A stretch of DNA of 64,000 bases from Mucilaginibacter_A sp964251965 (GCA_964251965.1 CAXULQ010000001.1:1-64000); one strand, 5' to 3'; positions 41,221-50,506 are shown, counted from the first letter of the stretch. Notes: a model not told the origin generated them from the sequence alone. Numbers and translations are program-made.

Positions 41221-41665
41221 GTTAATAGAAACCATAGACCAGGACATAAAAAAAGCGATGCTGGCCAAAGATGATGCACGTTTGCGCGGGTTAAGGGCGA
41301 TTAAATCAGCATTGTTGTTGGCGCGCACGGAGAAAGGTGCATCAGAAGTGATCTCCGAAGAAACAGAACTGAAAGTATTACAAAAACTGATCAAGCAGCG
41401 CAAAGAATCTGCAGAAATTTATCAAACCCAAAACCGGGAAGATTTATATCAGATTGAAAAAGAGGAAATGCAGGTGATCGAAGCCTATCTGCCGCAACAG
41501 ATGGGCCGCGAAGAAATTACAGTTTATTTGCAGGATTTGATTAAAAAAGTAGGTGCAACATCGGTAAAAGATATGGGCAAAATAATGGGTGCAGCCAACA
41601 AAGAACTGGCGGGCAAGGCAGACGGAAAAACAATTTCTGAAATTGTGAAGCAGTTATTGCAATAA
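41219..41665 (+). CDS. GatB/YqeY domain protein
   Basis: Protein of 148 residues consisting of one YqeY domain, homologous to the tRNA-binding tail of GatB: LIETIDQDIKKAMLAKDDARLRGLR near the start, then LIKQRKESAEIYQTQNRED and EAYLPQQMGREEI, with GAANKELAGKADGK in the C-terminal subdomain. The role is not well defined; a link to tRNA-dependent amidation is suspected for the family. It is monocistronic with a purine-rich upstream region provided by the repeat. Confidence 0.92.
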   Translation: MLIETIDQDIKKAMLAKDDARLRGLRAIKSALLLARTEKGASEVISEETELKVLQKLIKQRKESAEIYQTQNREDLYQIEKEEMQVIEAYLPQQMGREEITVYLQDLIKKVGATSVKDMGKIMGAANKELAGKADGKTISEIVKQLLQ

Positions 41666-41795
41666 TATAATTAGGGCAAGTAGTAAAAACCCATCTTAAA
41701 AAAGCTAATTTTATAGCCGTTGCAACATAATATATACCGATAGGCTTTTTGGTTTTGATTATCCGCGCAGCAAATTTATATTTTAAGATACGTTT

Positions 41796-42557
41796 ATGGA
41801 CTTTGTGGTTAAAGAAGAAAATGGGTTTAAATATATAGAACAAGGTAAAGGCGAAGTATTGTTATTGTTGCATGGTTTAATGGGTGCTTTAAGTAACTGG
41901 GAATATGTAATTGAAGAATTTAGCAAAGAATACCGTGTAATTATCCCGATGCTGCCTATTTACGAACTTCCTTTGCTTACCATCGGTGTAAAAACACTTT
42001 CTAAATTTGTACATAAATTTGTAAAGTTTAAAGAACTGGAGGATGTAGTGGTTTTAGGAAATTCGCTTGGCGGGCATGTAGCTTTAATTTATGCCCTTAA
42101 CCATCCTGAAAAATTAAAATCTATAGTACTTGCCGGAAGTTCCGGGTTGTATGAAAATGCTTTTGGCGGTTCTTTTCCCCGAAGGGAAAGCTATGAATTT
42201 ATTAAAGGAAAAACAGAATACACTTTTTACGACCCAAAAACAGCAACCAAAGAATTGGTAGATGAAGTTTATGAAAGCGTAAACAACCGCCATAAAGTAA
42301 TTCGTTTACTGGCAATGGCAAAATCTGCCATCCGCCATAATATGGCTAAAGAATTGCACAAAATACACGTACCAGTTGCACTAATTTGGGGCAAAAATGA
42401 TAAAATTACACCGCCGGAAGTTGCAGTAGAATTTAGCCAACTGCTTCCAAATGCGGAATTAACCTGGATTGACCAATGCGGCCATGCGCCAATGATGGAA
42501 CAACCGGAAGAGTTTAACCGTATATTAAAAGGTTTTCTGGAAAAAATTAATGTTTGA
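41796..42557 (+). CDS. Alpha/beta hydrolase
   Basis: Hydrolase of 253 residues with oxyanion-hole motif LLHGLMGALSNWE near 26, nucleophile elbow GNSLGGH near 90, acid in WGKNDKITPP near 205 and histidine in DQCGHAPMMEQPEEF near 235. No signal peptide. It heads the plus-strand cluster CBS-nadK-DUF6089-uppS-bamA, and homologues occur at this position in related genomes, as I recall, so a membrane-lipid or envelope function is possible. Substrate unknown. Confidence 0.88.
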   Translation: MDFVVKEENGFKYIEQGKGEVLLLLHGLMGALSNWEYVIEEFSKEYRVIIPMLPIYELPLLTIGVKTLSKFVHKFVKFKELEDVVVLGNSLGGHVALIYALNHPEKLKSIVLAGSSGLYENAFGGSFPRRESYEFIKGKTEYTFYDPKTATKELVDEVYESVNNRHKVIRLLAMAKSAIRHNMAKELHKIHVPVALIWGKNDKITPPEVAVEFSQLLPNAELTWIDQCGHAPMMEQPEEFNRILKGFLEKINV

Positions 42558-42558
42558 T

Positions 42559-43221
42559 ATGATTGCTGCCGAACTTATTTCTGATATTATCCCATCCGTT
42601 AAAACTACGGATACGGTGGAAAAAGTTTATTTGCTGCTGGCAGAATTCAAGGTGAATGAACTACCTGTAGTTGATGGAGATCAATTTATAGGTTTGATTT
42701 CCGAAGATGATTTGATTGAAATTGTAGATGAACAAGTTTTAATAAGTGCGTTGTCAGTTTTAAAGGTACACGCTTTCGTGCGAGAAAACCAGCATATTTA
42801 CGATGTAATCCGGATGTTCCATGCACAGCAGTTAAGTATCGTACCAGTGCTGGATTTAAAGAACAATTATCTTGGCCTGATCAATATCAATACTTTGACG
42901 GATTATTTTGCAACGCTGACTTCAGCGACCGAATCAGGTGCCATTATCGTTCTTGAAATTGGCAATCGAGACAATTCGCTGGCGCAAATGGCACAGATTG
43001 TAGAATCTGATAAAGCACAGGTGTTAAGTTCTTATGTCCGTTCTTTCGCAGATTCAACTCGTTTAGAAGTAACGCTAAAAATCAATAAAAAAGAGGTTGC
43101 TGCTATATTAGCCAGTTTTGTACGATATGATTATATGGTTAAAGCGGTATTTAACCAGGCTCAAGTTGAAGATGACTCTATGAACCGTTACGATTTGCTG
43201 ATGAATTATATCAACTTATAG
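42559..43221 (+). CDS. CBS domain protein
   Basis: Protein of 220 residues with two CBS motifs (about 3-60 and 70-125), a pair that usually binds an adenine nucleotide, and a C-terminal ACT-like or unknown domain (LEIGNRDNSLAQMAQIVES onward). I chose the ATG at 42559 (MIAAELISDIIP), which starts one base after the hydrolase stop; an ATG at 42550 overlapping the hydrolase gene is also possible. It is followed by nadK after 7 bp, so regulation by adenylates or NAD metabolites is conceivable. Confidence 0.88.
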   Translation: MIAAELISDIIPSVKTTDTVEKVYLLLAEFKVNELPVVDGDQFIGLISEDDLIEIVDEQVLISALSVLKVHAFVRENQHIYDVIRMFHAQQLSIVPVLDLKNNYLGLININTLTDYFATLTSATESGAIIVLEIGNRDNSLAQMAQIVESDKAQVLSSYVRSFADSTRLEVTLKINKKEVAAILASFVRYDYMVKAVFNQAQVEDDSMNRYDLLMNYINL

Positions 43222-43228
43222 CTCCTTT

Positions 43229-44110
43229 ATGAAGATTGCAGTTTATGGCAGACCGTTTAACAATGCCGTATTACCATTTATTAGGCAGGTTTTTGATTGC
43301 CTGGAACAGCACCAAACAAAAATTTGCGTTCACTCCGAACTAAACAGTTTTATTGCTGGCCAAGCAAATTTTTCGTCAAGCTACGCAGTTTTTAATACTT
43401 ATGAAGATATTAAAAACAACATTGATGTAATGCTTACTTTAGGCGGAGACGGGACAATTTTAGGTACGGTCGATTTGATCCGCGATTCGGGCATTCCGGT
43501 AATCGGCATTAATTTTGGCCGTTTAGGTTTTTTGGCCAACGTTAACAAAAATGATATTGCTGCAGCTATTCATGCTTTAATTAACAAACAGTTTACGCTT
43601 GATGAAAGGGTGCTGCTTGAATTAGAATCTACACCTACAGTTTTTAAAAACCAGAACATTGCCTTGAATGATATTACCATCCATAAGCGCGATAATGCGG
43701 CCATGATCACCATTCATGCTTTTTTGAATGATGAGTTTTTGAATTCTTATTGGGGAGATGGCATTATTGTTTCAACGCCAACCGGCTCAACGGCTTATTC
43801 TTTAAGCTGCGGCGGACCCATTGTTTTTCCGCAATCTGGTAATTTTGTAATCACGCCGATCTCGCCGCACAACCTCAATGTAAGGCCAATTATTATTTCA
43901 GATGATCACAAGCTTACTTTTAAGATAGAAACGCGAAGTACAAATTACCTGGTTTCCTGCGATTCTAAAACCGAAACGATCGATACTTCAAGTGTTTTTA
44001 CCATTCGTAAAGCTGCTTACGGCCTGAATTTGGTAAGGCTGAATAATGAAAGCTACTTATCCACGTTAAGAAACAAATTAATGTGGGGGCTTGATGCACG
44101 TAATTACTGA
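43229..44110 (+). CDS. nadK: NAD kinase
   Basis: Cytoplasmic kinase of 293 residues making NADP from NAD. The GGDGTILGT motif (72-80) holds the catalytic aspartate, NDITIHKRDNAAM near 148 binds NAD, and DGIIVSTPTGSTAYSLSCGGP near 180-200 is the second family signature. The 3' end overlaps the extended frame of the next gene but not its preferred start. Translation is probably coupled across the whole cluster, as spacing stays within 11 bp. Confidence 0.95.
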   Translation: MKIAVYGRPFNNAVLPFIRQVFDCLEQHQTKICVHSELNSFIAGQANFSSSYAVFNTYEDIKNNIDVMLTLGGDGTILGTVDLIRDSGIPVIGINFGRLGFLANVNKNDIAAAIHALINKQFTLDERVLLELESTPTVFKNQNIALNDITIHKRDNAAMITIHAFLNDEFLNSYWGDGIIVSTPTGSTAYSLSCGGPIVFPQSGNFVITPISPHNLNVRPIIISDDHKLTFKIETRSTNYLVSCDSKTETIDTSSVFTIRKAAYGLNLVRLNNESYLSTLRNKLMWGLDARNY

Positions 44111-44120
44111 TTTCGGGATA

Positions 44121-44918
44121 ATGGTGCGTAAAGTTTTCGGTTTGCTTTTTTTACTGCTTGTTTCTTCTGCATCTTTTGCACAAAATTGGGAACCTGGCAT
44201 TTTTGCAGGTTCTTCGGGCTATATGGGAGATTTCAATCAAAACGATCCACTCAAATTTACTGATTTTTCTGCCGGTGCTTCTGTTAAATATAATTTTAGC
44301 GGATACTTTTCTGCTAAATTTGGATACACTTACGCTAAAATTCGCGGAGCCGACAGCTTGTCGTCCAATCAGCAGTTACGCAACCGCAACCTTAGTTTTT
44401 TTTCTCCCTTAAACGAAGTATCGTTAACGGCCGAGCTTAATTTTTTTAACTATCAGCCCGGTATCAGTTTAAAAAGATGGACGCCGTTTATGTTTGCAGG
44501 TATAGCTGTTGTAAATTTTGATCCGCAAACAGAATATAAAGGAAATACCTATTTGTTACGGCCTTTAAAAACAGAAGGGCAGCAGAAAGAATATCCTAAT
44601 TCGGTTTTAAGTATTCCTTATGGCGTGGGTGTTAAAGTCAATTTTTATAAAAGCTGGAATTTAGCGCTTGAACTTGGTTACCGCACCGCTTTTACAGATT
44701 ATTTAGATGATGTAAGCGGAGTTTATGCCAATAAAAGCAGCTTATCTAATGTTAACGCAATGGCTTTATCTGATCGTTCTGGCGAAAAAACGGGTGTTTA
44801 TATTGGCTCTGCCGGTTCTCAGCGAGGCGATTTACGCCCGAGAGATACTTATATGATTACAGGTTTTAGTATTTCTTACACCTTTATCAGCCAGAAATGT
44901 CCGGTAGTCCAACAATAA
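44121..44918 (+). CDS. DUF6089-type outer-membrane beta-barrel protein
   Basis: Protein of 265 residues from the ATG at 44121, the start of a signal peptide (MVRKVFGLLFLLLVSSASFA, then QNWEP). Mature sequence: IFAGSSGYMGDFNQ, then alternating beta strands (ASVKYNFSGYFSAKFGYTYAKI, PFMFAGIAVVNFDPQ, LALELGYRTAFTDYLDDVSG). Family position between NAD kinase and uppS is conserved in Bacteroidota. The function is unknown; an assembly or structural role in the outer membrane is suggested by the bamA and ompH genes downstream. Confidence 0.85.
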   Translation: MVRKVFGLLFLLLVSSASFAQNWEPGIFAGSSGYMGDFNQNDPLKFTDFSAGASVKYNFSGYFSAKFGYTYAKIRGADSLSSNQQLRNRNLSFFSPLNEVSLTAELNFFNYQPGISLKRWTPFMFAGIAVVNFDPQTEYKGNTYLLRPLKTEGQQKEYPNSVLSIPYGVGVKVNFYKSWNLALELGYRTAFTDYLDDVSGVYANKSSLSNVNAMALSDRSGEKTGVYIGSAGSQRGDLRPRDTYMITGFSISYTFISQKCPVVQQ

Positions 44919-44928
44919 TTTAGTATGC

Positions 44929-44940
44929 TAAAAGAAGCAT
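44929..44940 (+). repeat. Dispersed repeat copy in the uppS upstream gap
   Basis: Exact copy 10 bp after the DUF6089 stop; about 90 bp upstream of the uppS promoter candidate. Confidence 0.75.
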
Positions 44941-45028
44941 TTACCTATCGTACTTCAACCAAATCTTTGTCTAATTTTCTGTATTGATTTTGTCTAAGCG
45001 CAAATAATCATTATTTAAAGATTAATTT

Positions 45029-45036
45029 TACCTTTG
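45029..45036 (+). promoter_or_regulatory. uppS: Candidate promoter for uppS and bamA
   Basis: TACCTTTG matches TAnnTTTG. The -33 element is poor (no TTTG at the right distance). A start near 45042 would give a leader of about 64 nt. Confidence 0.45.
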
Positions 45037-45105
45037 CAGCCTGAATTTCAAACAACAAATAACCGGATACACCAGCTATTGCCTGCAAGGTAAATGCAAA
45101 GATCA

Positions 45106-45846
45106 ATGGATTTCATAGCACAAATAGATAAAGCAAAGCTGCCCAAACACGTAGCCATTATTATGGACGGCAACGGGCGCTGGGCAAAAGGAAAAGGGAA
45201 ACTCCGGGTGTTTGGCCATCACAATGGTGTTTTGGCAGTACGCGATGTGGTAGAAGGTGCCGGAGAACTGGGGATAGCTTACCTTACTTTATATACTTTT
45301 TCTTCTGAAAACTGGAACCGGCCTAAATATGAAGTTACAGCAATTATGGAGTTGCTGATCTCGACCATCAATAAAGAAATTAAAAAATTGATGGAAAACA
45401 ACGTGCGTTTAAATGCCATTGGCGATCTGGACATGTTGCCAGGAAAATGCTATCAGGAATTACAATCCGCTATCAGTAAAACGTCTTTTAACACTGGTTT
45501 GGTTTTAACCTTGGCATTAAGTTATAGTTCGAGGCGCGAAATTGTAGGTGCTGCCAAAAAAATGGCCGAAAAGGTGGAACGCGGCGAACTGAAAGCTGCT
45601 GATATCAACGAAGACTTATTTGTACAACACTTACATACTTCAGAAATGCCAGACCCGGAATTGCTGATCAGGACAAGCGGTGAATTCCGCATCAGCAATT
45701 ATCTGCTTTGGCAAATTGCTTATGCCGAACTTTATTTTACCGCAAAGTTGTGGCCTGATTACCGCAAAGAAGATTTATTTGAAGCTGTTTTAGATTACCA
45801 AAGAAGAGAACGACGCTTTGGTATGACGAGCGAGCAGGTGAATTAA
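45106..45846 (+). CDS. uppS: Isoprenyl transferase (undecaprenyl diphosphate synthase)
   Basis: cis-Prenyltransferase of 246 residues making the lipid carrier for peptidoglycan and glycans. The signature IIMDGNGRWAK (about 18-28) contains the catalytic aspartate and the phosphate-binding arginine; YLTLYTFSSENWNRP and PDPELLIRTSGEFRISNYLLWQ are the other conserved blocks. I prefer the ATG at 45106 (MDFIAQIDKAKLPKHV) because relatives start like this; an ATG four codons upstream is also in frame. bamA follows after 61 bp. Confidence 0.95.
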   Translation: MDFIAQIDKAKLPKHVAIIMDGNGRWAKGKGKLRVFGHHNGVLAVRDVVEGAGELGIAYLTLYTFSSENWNRPKYEVTAIMELLISTINKEIKKLMENNVRLNAIGDLDMLPGKCYQELQSAISKTSFNTGLVLTLALSYSSRREIVGAAKKMAEKVERGELKAADINEDLFVQHLHTSEMPDPELLIRTSGEFRISNYLLWQIAYAELYFTAKLWPDYRKEDLFEAVLDYQRRERRFGMTSEQVN

Positions 45847-45907
45847 TTTTTTTTGTTTAACACTTTTTAACAACTGTTTAAATTACTTTAGCTTCCAAAT
45901 TCTACGA

Positions 45908-48448
45908 ATGAACAGGTATATTTTAGCTATAATTTTCTGTACAATATCATCTGCTGTTTTGGCCCAAATTGGCAGGCAGGCAGCAGCTACGCCCGCACTT
46001 CCGGCGGATAGCTTGAGTTATCTTAACCCAAAAGAACTTACTATCGGTGCTGTTACCGTTACAGGTTCGCAATATCTGGATAAAGATGTTTTGATTAAAA
46101 TATCGCAGCTTAACAAGGGAGATAAAATCACAGTTCCCGGCGATGCAACTTCTAATGTGATTAAGAACCTGTGGCAGCAGGGATTGTTTGACGATGTTAA
46201 ATTGTTATACACGTTACGCAACGATACCATCAATTTCGAAATCAACGTAAAAGAACGGCCGAGGCTTTCAAAGCTTAATTTAAAAGGTATCCGCAAAGGC
46301 GAAGTTGAAGATGTTCAGAAAAAATTAAAAGATAAAACCGGTAAAATTGTAAACGAAAATTTACTGAACACAACCACTGCAATTATTAAAAAGCATTTTG
46401 CAGAAAAAGGTTATCTCAATACAACTGTCGATATCAGACAACGAAAAGATGCAGGGGAGGCTAACAGCTTAATTTTAGACGCCAATATTGACAAAAAAAC
46501 CAAAGTAAAAGTAAACAGCATAACTTTTGTTGGCAATACTGCTTTTAAGGACAAAAAACTGAAAAAGTACCTGAAAAAAACCAAAGAGAAAAAAGGCTAT
46601 AACTTGTTCGGTTCTAAAAAATTCTTACAGGATAAGTACGAAGAAGACAAGCAAACTTTGGTTTCTAAAATGCAAGGCAATGGTTACCGTGATGCTGAGG
46701 TTTTAAGCGACTCTGTTTGGAAACACGATGAAAATACGGTTGACATTAAAATTAAAGTTTACGAAGGGCCTAAATATTATTTTGGCGATGTTACCTGGTC
46801 TGGTAATGCAAGGTATCCAACTAAAATTTTAAATACTTTGTTAAAAATTAAAAAAGGAGATGTTTTTAGCGAAGAAGAATTAAACAAACGTTTAAGCGGT
46901 TCTCCTAATGGTGACGATATTTCTTCGCTTTATTTAAATGATGGTTATTTAACTTATCAAACTGATCCTGTTCAAACCAGAATCCATAATGATACGATTG
47001 ATGTTGATTTACGCGTTTACGAAGGTCCGCAATACACGATTAACAAAGTAATTGTTAAAGGAAACGAAGTAACTAATGATAAGGTAATTTTAAGGGAAAT
47101 CCGCACAAAACCGGGCCAAAAGTTTTCTAAAGAAGCTATTGTAAGAAGTACACAGGCGATAACGCAGTTAGGTAATTTTGATGAACAAAAAATAGATCCT
47201 CGGCCGACCAACATCAACCCAAATGATGGAACAGTTGATATTTTGTACAATGTAGTTGAAAAACCATCAGACCAAATTGAACTTTCTGGCGGTTTCGGCG
47301 GCGGAAGTATTGTTGGAACATTAGGATTAACTTTTAATAACTTCTCATTAAGAAACATCTTTAATTTAAGTGCTTACAAACCGCTTCCAAAAGGCGATGG
47401 TGAAAAACTAAGTTTGCGCGGACAGGCTAATGGTAAAAATTATCAGAATTTTTCTTTTACTTATTCTGAACCCTGGTTCGGCGGTAAAAAACCTGTTAAT
47501 TTTGGTATAACAGCTTATACACAGTTACAATCAAACGGTTACTACTATCCTAAATCAGATTCACGCTATTATGGTATTACAATTAATGGTGTTTCTGCAA
47601 CTATCGGAAAACAGTTAAAATGGCCGGATGATTATTTCAATTTAAGCCACACTTTAAGTTTCGACCATTACAACCTGAACAATTACACGGGTTATTTATT
47701 CAATAACGGTAAATCCATCAACATTAAATTAACAGAAACATTTAGCCGTTATTCGTTAGATGCACCAATTTATCCAACTTCTGGTTCCAACATTCGTGTA
47801 ACCGCACAGTTTACGCCACCGTATTCTTTGTTTAACAATGTAAATTATGCAATTGCAACTCCACAGGAACGTTATCATTTTGTAGAATATTACAAAGCGA
47901 AGTTTGAGGCACAGTGGTTCCAAAAGATTTACGGAAAATTAGTTTTAAAGGCACAAACACAATTTGGTTTTTTGAGTGCATACAACAGAATAGTAGGTCA
48001 ATCGCCGTTTGAGCGTTTTAAATTAGGCGGTGATGGTATGCAGAGTTACCAGTTTTTACAAGGTTCGGAAATTATTGGTTTAAGAGGATATGAAAACTTT
48101 GATGTTGTGCCATTAGGATCAAATGCAACTATTGCCAGCACTTCCGGCAGCCCGATTTTTGATAAGTTTCAGTTAGAATTGCGCCATCCCGTTATCGCCA
48201 GCCAGTCAGCAACCATATTTTTACTTGCCTTTACCGAAGGCGGAAATACCTGGAACTCTTTTAACGAGTTTGCACCGTTTAATATAAGACGTTCTGCCGG
48301 TGTTGGTGCCCGTATATTTCTGCCAATATTTGGTTTGCTTGGTTTGGATTATGGTTATGGTTTTGATCCAATCCCAGGTAATCCTACATTCAACAAAGGC
48401 CATTTCCACTTTTCTATTGCACAAAGTTTAAGCGGCGGCTTTAATTAA
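45908..48448 (+). CDS. bamA: Outer-membrane protein assembly factor BamA
   Basis: Omp85 protein of 846 residues that inserts beta-barrels into the outer membrane. A signal peptide (MNRYILAIIFCTISSAVLA) is followed by about five POTRA domains (about 40-440; for example LTIGAVTVTGSQYLDKDVL and YTINKVIVKGNEVTNDKVI) and a 16-strand barrel (about 450-846). GLRGYENF near 720 is the conserved loop-6 motif (the VRGF equivalent). The chain ends with Asn after an aromatic-rich last strand. The neighbours uppS and two ompH genes form the common Bacteroidota envelope cluster. Confidence 0.96.
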   Translation: MNRYILAIIFCTISSAVLAQIGRQAAATPALPADSLSYLNPKELTIGAVTVTGSQYLDKDVLIKISQLNKGDKITVPGDATSNVIKNLWQQGLFDDVKLLYTLRNDTINFEINVKERPRLSKLNLKGIRKGEVEDVQKKLKDKTGKIVNENLLNTTTAIIKKHFAEKGYLNTTVDIRQRKDAGEANSLILDANIDKKTKVKVNSITFVGNTAFKDKKLKKYLKKTKEKKGYNLFGSKKFLQDKYEEDKQTLVSKMQGNGYRDAEVLSDSVWKHDENTVDIKIKVYEGPKYYFGDVTWSGNARYPTKILNTLLKIKKGDVFSEEELNKRLSGSPNGDDISSLYLNDGYLTYQTDPVQTRIHNDTIDVDLRVYEGPQYTINKVIVKGNEVTNDKVILREIRTKPGQKFSKEAIVRSTQAITQLGNFDEQKIDPRPTNINPNDGTVDILYNVVEKPSDQIELSGGFGGGSIVGTLGLTFNNFSLRNIFNLSAYKPLPKGDGEKLSLRGQANGKNYQNFSFTYSEPWFGGKKPVNFGITAYTQLQSNGYYYPKSDSRYYGITINGVSATIGKQLKWPDDYFNLSHTLSFDHYNLNNYTGYLFNNGKSINIKLTETFSRYSLDAPIYPTSGSNIRVTAQFTPPYSLFNNVNYAIATPQERYHFVEYYKAKFEAQWFQKIYGKLVLKAQTQFGFLSAYNRIVGQSPFERFKLGGDGMQSYQFLQGSEIIGLRGYENFDVVPLGSNATIASTSGSPIFDKFQLELRHPVIASQSATIFLLAFTEGGNTWNSFNEFAPFNIRRSAGVGARIFLPIFGLLGLDYGYGFDPIPGNPTFNKGHFHFSIAQSLSGGFN

Positions 48449-48457
48449 TATGGAACG

Positions 48458-48469
48458 ATACTGTTTTTA
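48458..48469 (-). repeat. Sister repeat word in the bamA-ompH gap
   Basis: ATACTGTTTTTA, the reverse complement of TAAAAACAGTAT, 10 bp after the bamA stop. Confidence 0.6.
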
Positions 48470-48527
48470 TTACCTAAAATCTTAAATCAAATTTATTACG
48501 TAAGATTTTCAAAAAAATAATTTTACG

Positions 48528-48535
48528 TATTTTTG
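48528..48535 (+). promoter_or_regulatory. Candidate promoter of ompH, very short leader
   Basis: TATTTTTG matches TAnnTTTG and ends four bases before the ATG. With usual geometry the transcript would begin at or next to the start codon, so the first ompH mRNA could be leaderless from this promoter. Confidence 0.4.
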
Positions 48536-48539
48536 CAAG

Positions 48540-49070
48540 ATGAAGAAATTATTTTTAACATTATTATTACCTGTGCTGGCCATAACAGCAGCATTTGCCC
48601 AACGTTTTGCTTATGTTGATTCTGAATATATTTTGAAACATGTGCCGGAATATGCTTCTACACAAAAGCAACTGGCATCCATCTCAGATCAATGGCAAAA
48701 AGAAACCGACGCACGTTTTCAGGAAATTGACCGAATGTACAAAGCTTATCAGGCAGATCAGGTTTTGATGACTGGCGACATGAAGAAACGCCGTGAAAAC
48801 GAAATCGTTGACAAAGAAAAAGCGGCTAAAGACTTCCAACGCCAGAAGTTTGGACCGGACGGCGAATTGTCTCAGCGCAGTACGGCTTTGATCAAACCAA
48901 TCCAAGACCGCGTTGCCAAAGCAGTACAAGCTATCGCAGAAAGCGAAAACCTGGATATGATCTTCGATAAAAACAGTGAAGTAATAATGCTTTACGCAAA
49001 TCCGCGTTATGATAAAAGCGCAGCAGTAATTACACGTTTAGGTTTAAAACCGGGCGTATTTGCAAAATAA
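48540..49070 (+). CDS. OmpH/Skp-family periplasmic chaperone 1
   Basis: Protein of 176 residues with a signal peptide (MKKLFLTLLLPVLAITAAFA, then QRFAYVDSEYILKHVPEY). The mature chain is mostly long charged helices (about 45-125, rich in Lys, Gln, Glu), as in the tentacles of Skp, which holds unfolded outer-membrane proteins for BamA. The end (MIFDKNSEVIMLYANPRYD) is the usual small beta domain. Tandem with a second paralogue after 46 bp. Confidence 0.92.
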   Translation: MKKLFLTLLLPVLAITAAFAQRFAYVDSEYILKHVPEYASTQKQLASISDQWQKETDARFQEIDRMYKAYQADQVLMTGDMKKRRENEIVDKEKAAKDFQRQKFGPDGELSQRSTALIKPIQDRVAKAVQAIAESENLDMIFDKNSEVIMLYANPRYDKSAAVITRLGLKPGVFAK

Positions 49071-49116
49071 ATAAACTTAAAAACACATAACACACAAAAA
49101 TCACCCATAATAAAAA

Positions 49117-49629
49117 ATGAAAAAACTATTTAAAGTTGCTTTAGTTGCCGGATCTTTATTTTTTGCAGGAAATATAGCTGAAGCACAATCTAAAATTGGT
49201 TACGTTAACTCCAACCAGTTAGTTGACCTGATGCCAGAAACCAAAGTCGTTCAAAAGCAAATTCAAGATTACTCTAAAACTTTTCAGGATCAGTTAACAG
49301 CTTTGCAAACAGAATTAACTTCTAATGCACAGTCATACGATGCAAAAAGAGCTACTATGACAGATGCTGCGCGTACAGCTAAAGAAGCTGAATTACAAGA
49401 TCAAAACAAACGCTTGCAAGAATTTAACGCTAAAGCCCAACAACAAGTTAGCGAAAAAACAAACCAGCTTTCTAAGCCGCTATTTGACAAAGTGCGCGGT
49501 GCAATCCAGGCTGTAGCAAAAGAAAAAGGTTACAACTATGTATTCGATACCTCTCAAACAGATTTATTGGTTTCTCCGGAAACAGACAATTTGTTGGCTG
49601 CTGTTAAGCTTAAGCTTGGTTTAAAGTAA
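49117..49629 (+). CDS. OmpH/Skp-family periplasmic chaperone 2
   Basis: Paralogue of 170 residues with a signal peptide (MKKLFKVALVAGSLFFAGNIAEA, then QSKIGYVNSNQLVDLMPET). The helical arm has many Gln, Ala and Glu residues (about 50-125), and the end (YNYVFDTSQTDLLVSPETDNLL) is typical. The pair is common in Bacteroidota and may form mixed trimers. It is followed by a dispersed repeat copy (49631-49642), then by the operon terminator. Confidence 0.92.
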   Translation: MKKLFKVALVAGSLFFAGNIAEAQSKIGYVNSNQLVDLMPETKVVQKQIQDYSKTFQDQLTALQTELTSNAQSYDAKRATMTDAARTAKEAELQDQNKRLQEFNAKAQQQVSEKTNQLSKPLFDKVRGAIQAVAKEKGYNYVFDTSQTDLLVSPETDNLLAAVKLKLGLK

Positions 49630-49630
49630 T

Positions 49631-49642
49631 ATACTTCTTTTA
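49631..49642 (-). repeat. Dispersed repeat copy next to the ompH terminator
   Basis: Exact minus-strand copy two bases after the ompH2 stop and eight bases before the terminator stem. Confidence 0.8.
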
Positions 49643-49650
49643 TCCATTAA

Positions 49651-49689
49651 AAATCGGTGTCCAGATACAAACGGACACCGATTTTTTTA
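49651..49689 (+). terminator. Intrinsic terminator after the ompH pair
   Basis: Perfect 12-bp stem AAATCGGTGTCC / GGACACCGATTT with a 10-nt loop and a T run to 49688. Confidence 0.93.
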
Positions 49690-49699
49690 TTTTAGCCAA

Positions 49700-50506
49700 A
49701 TGCCAGCAAACCAGCCAATAGGTATTTTTGATTCCGGGATCGGAGGACTGACTGTGGCCAACGCCATCAATAAATTAATGCCAAAAGAAGCATTGGTGTA
49801 TTTTGGCGATACGGCGCATTTGCCTTATGGCGATAAATCTCCTGAAGCCATTAAATATTATTCGCTAAAAATCGCCAAGTTTTTAATTGATGAAGGTTGT
49901 AAAGCCATTGTCATTGCCTGCAACACGGCATCTTCTTTAGCTTACCACGATTTAAAATTGTTTTTGGGAAATCAAATCCCGATTTACAGTGTAATTGATC
50001 CGGTGGTTGAATACATGACAGCTACTGACCGTTATCAAAATATCGGTGTAATTGCAACCCGTGCAACCATCAAATCCAATATTTACGCATTAAAGATTCA
50101 GGAAAAAAATCCCGAAATCAATGTACAATCTCTGGCTACGCCTTTGTTGGTACCAATGATTGAAGAAGGTTTTTTTAACGACCAGATTAGCAGCACGCTT
50201 ATCAACACTTACCTTTCTGATCCGCAATTGCAGGGAATTGATAGCCTGATTTTAGGTTGTACACATTATCCGCTCATCCGAAACGAAATTTCAGCATATT
50301 ATCATCCGCCAATTGCGATCATCGATAACACGGAAATTGTAGCAAAACATCTTCAAAAAGAATTAGAAAACATGAATTTGCTTAATCAAGCGGAAACTGC
50401 ACCTCACCGTTTTTACGTTTCAGATTATACCGATTCATTCGAAAAAAGCACACAGTTATTTTTTGGACAGCAAATCGGGTTAGGCCTCCGTCAAATTTGG
50501 GATTAG
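49700..50506 (+). CDS. murI: Glutamate racemase
   Basis: Cofactor-independent racemase of 268 residues supplying D-glutamate for peptidoglycan. IFDSGIGGLTV (9-19) with Asp11/Ser12, ACNTASS with catalytic Cys74, and LGCTHYPLI near 185 with the second cysteine are all present. A near-copy of the dispersed repeat (49782-49793) is read through as P-K-E-A-L. The gene lies after the ompH terminator, with only 11 bp to its start, so its promoter is probably inside or read-through occurs. Confidence 0.96.
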   Translation: MPANQPIGIFDSGIGGLTVANAINKLMPKEALVYFGDTAHLPYGDKSPEAIKYYSLKIAKFLIDEGCKAIVIACNTASSLAYHDLKLFLGNQIPIYSVIDPVVEYMTATDRYQNIGVIATRATIKSNIYALKIQEKNPEINVQSLATPLLVPMIEEGFFNDQISSTLINTYLSDPQLQGIDSLILGCTHYPLIRNEISAYYHPPIAIIDNTEIVAKHLQKELENMNLLNQAETAPHRFYVSDYTDSFEKSTQLFFGQQIGLGLRQIWD

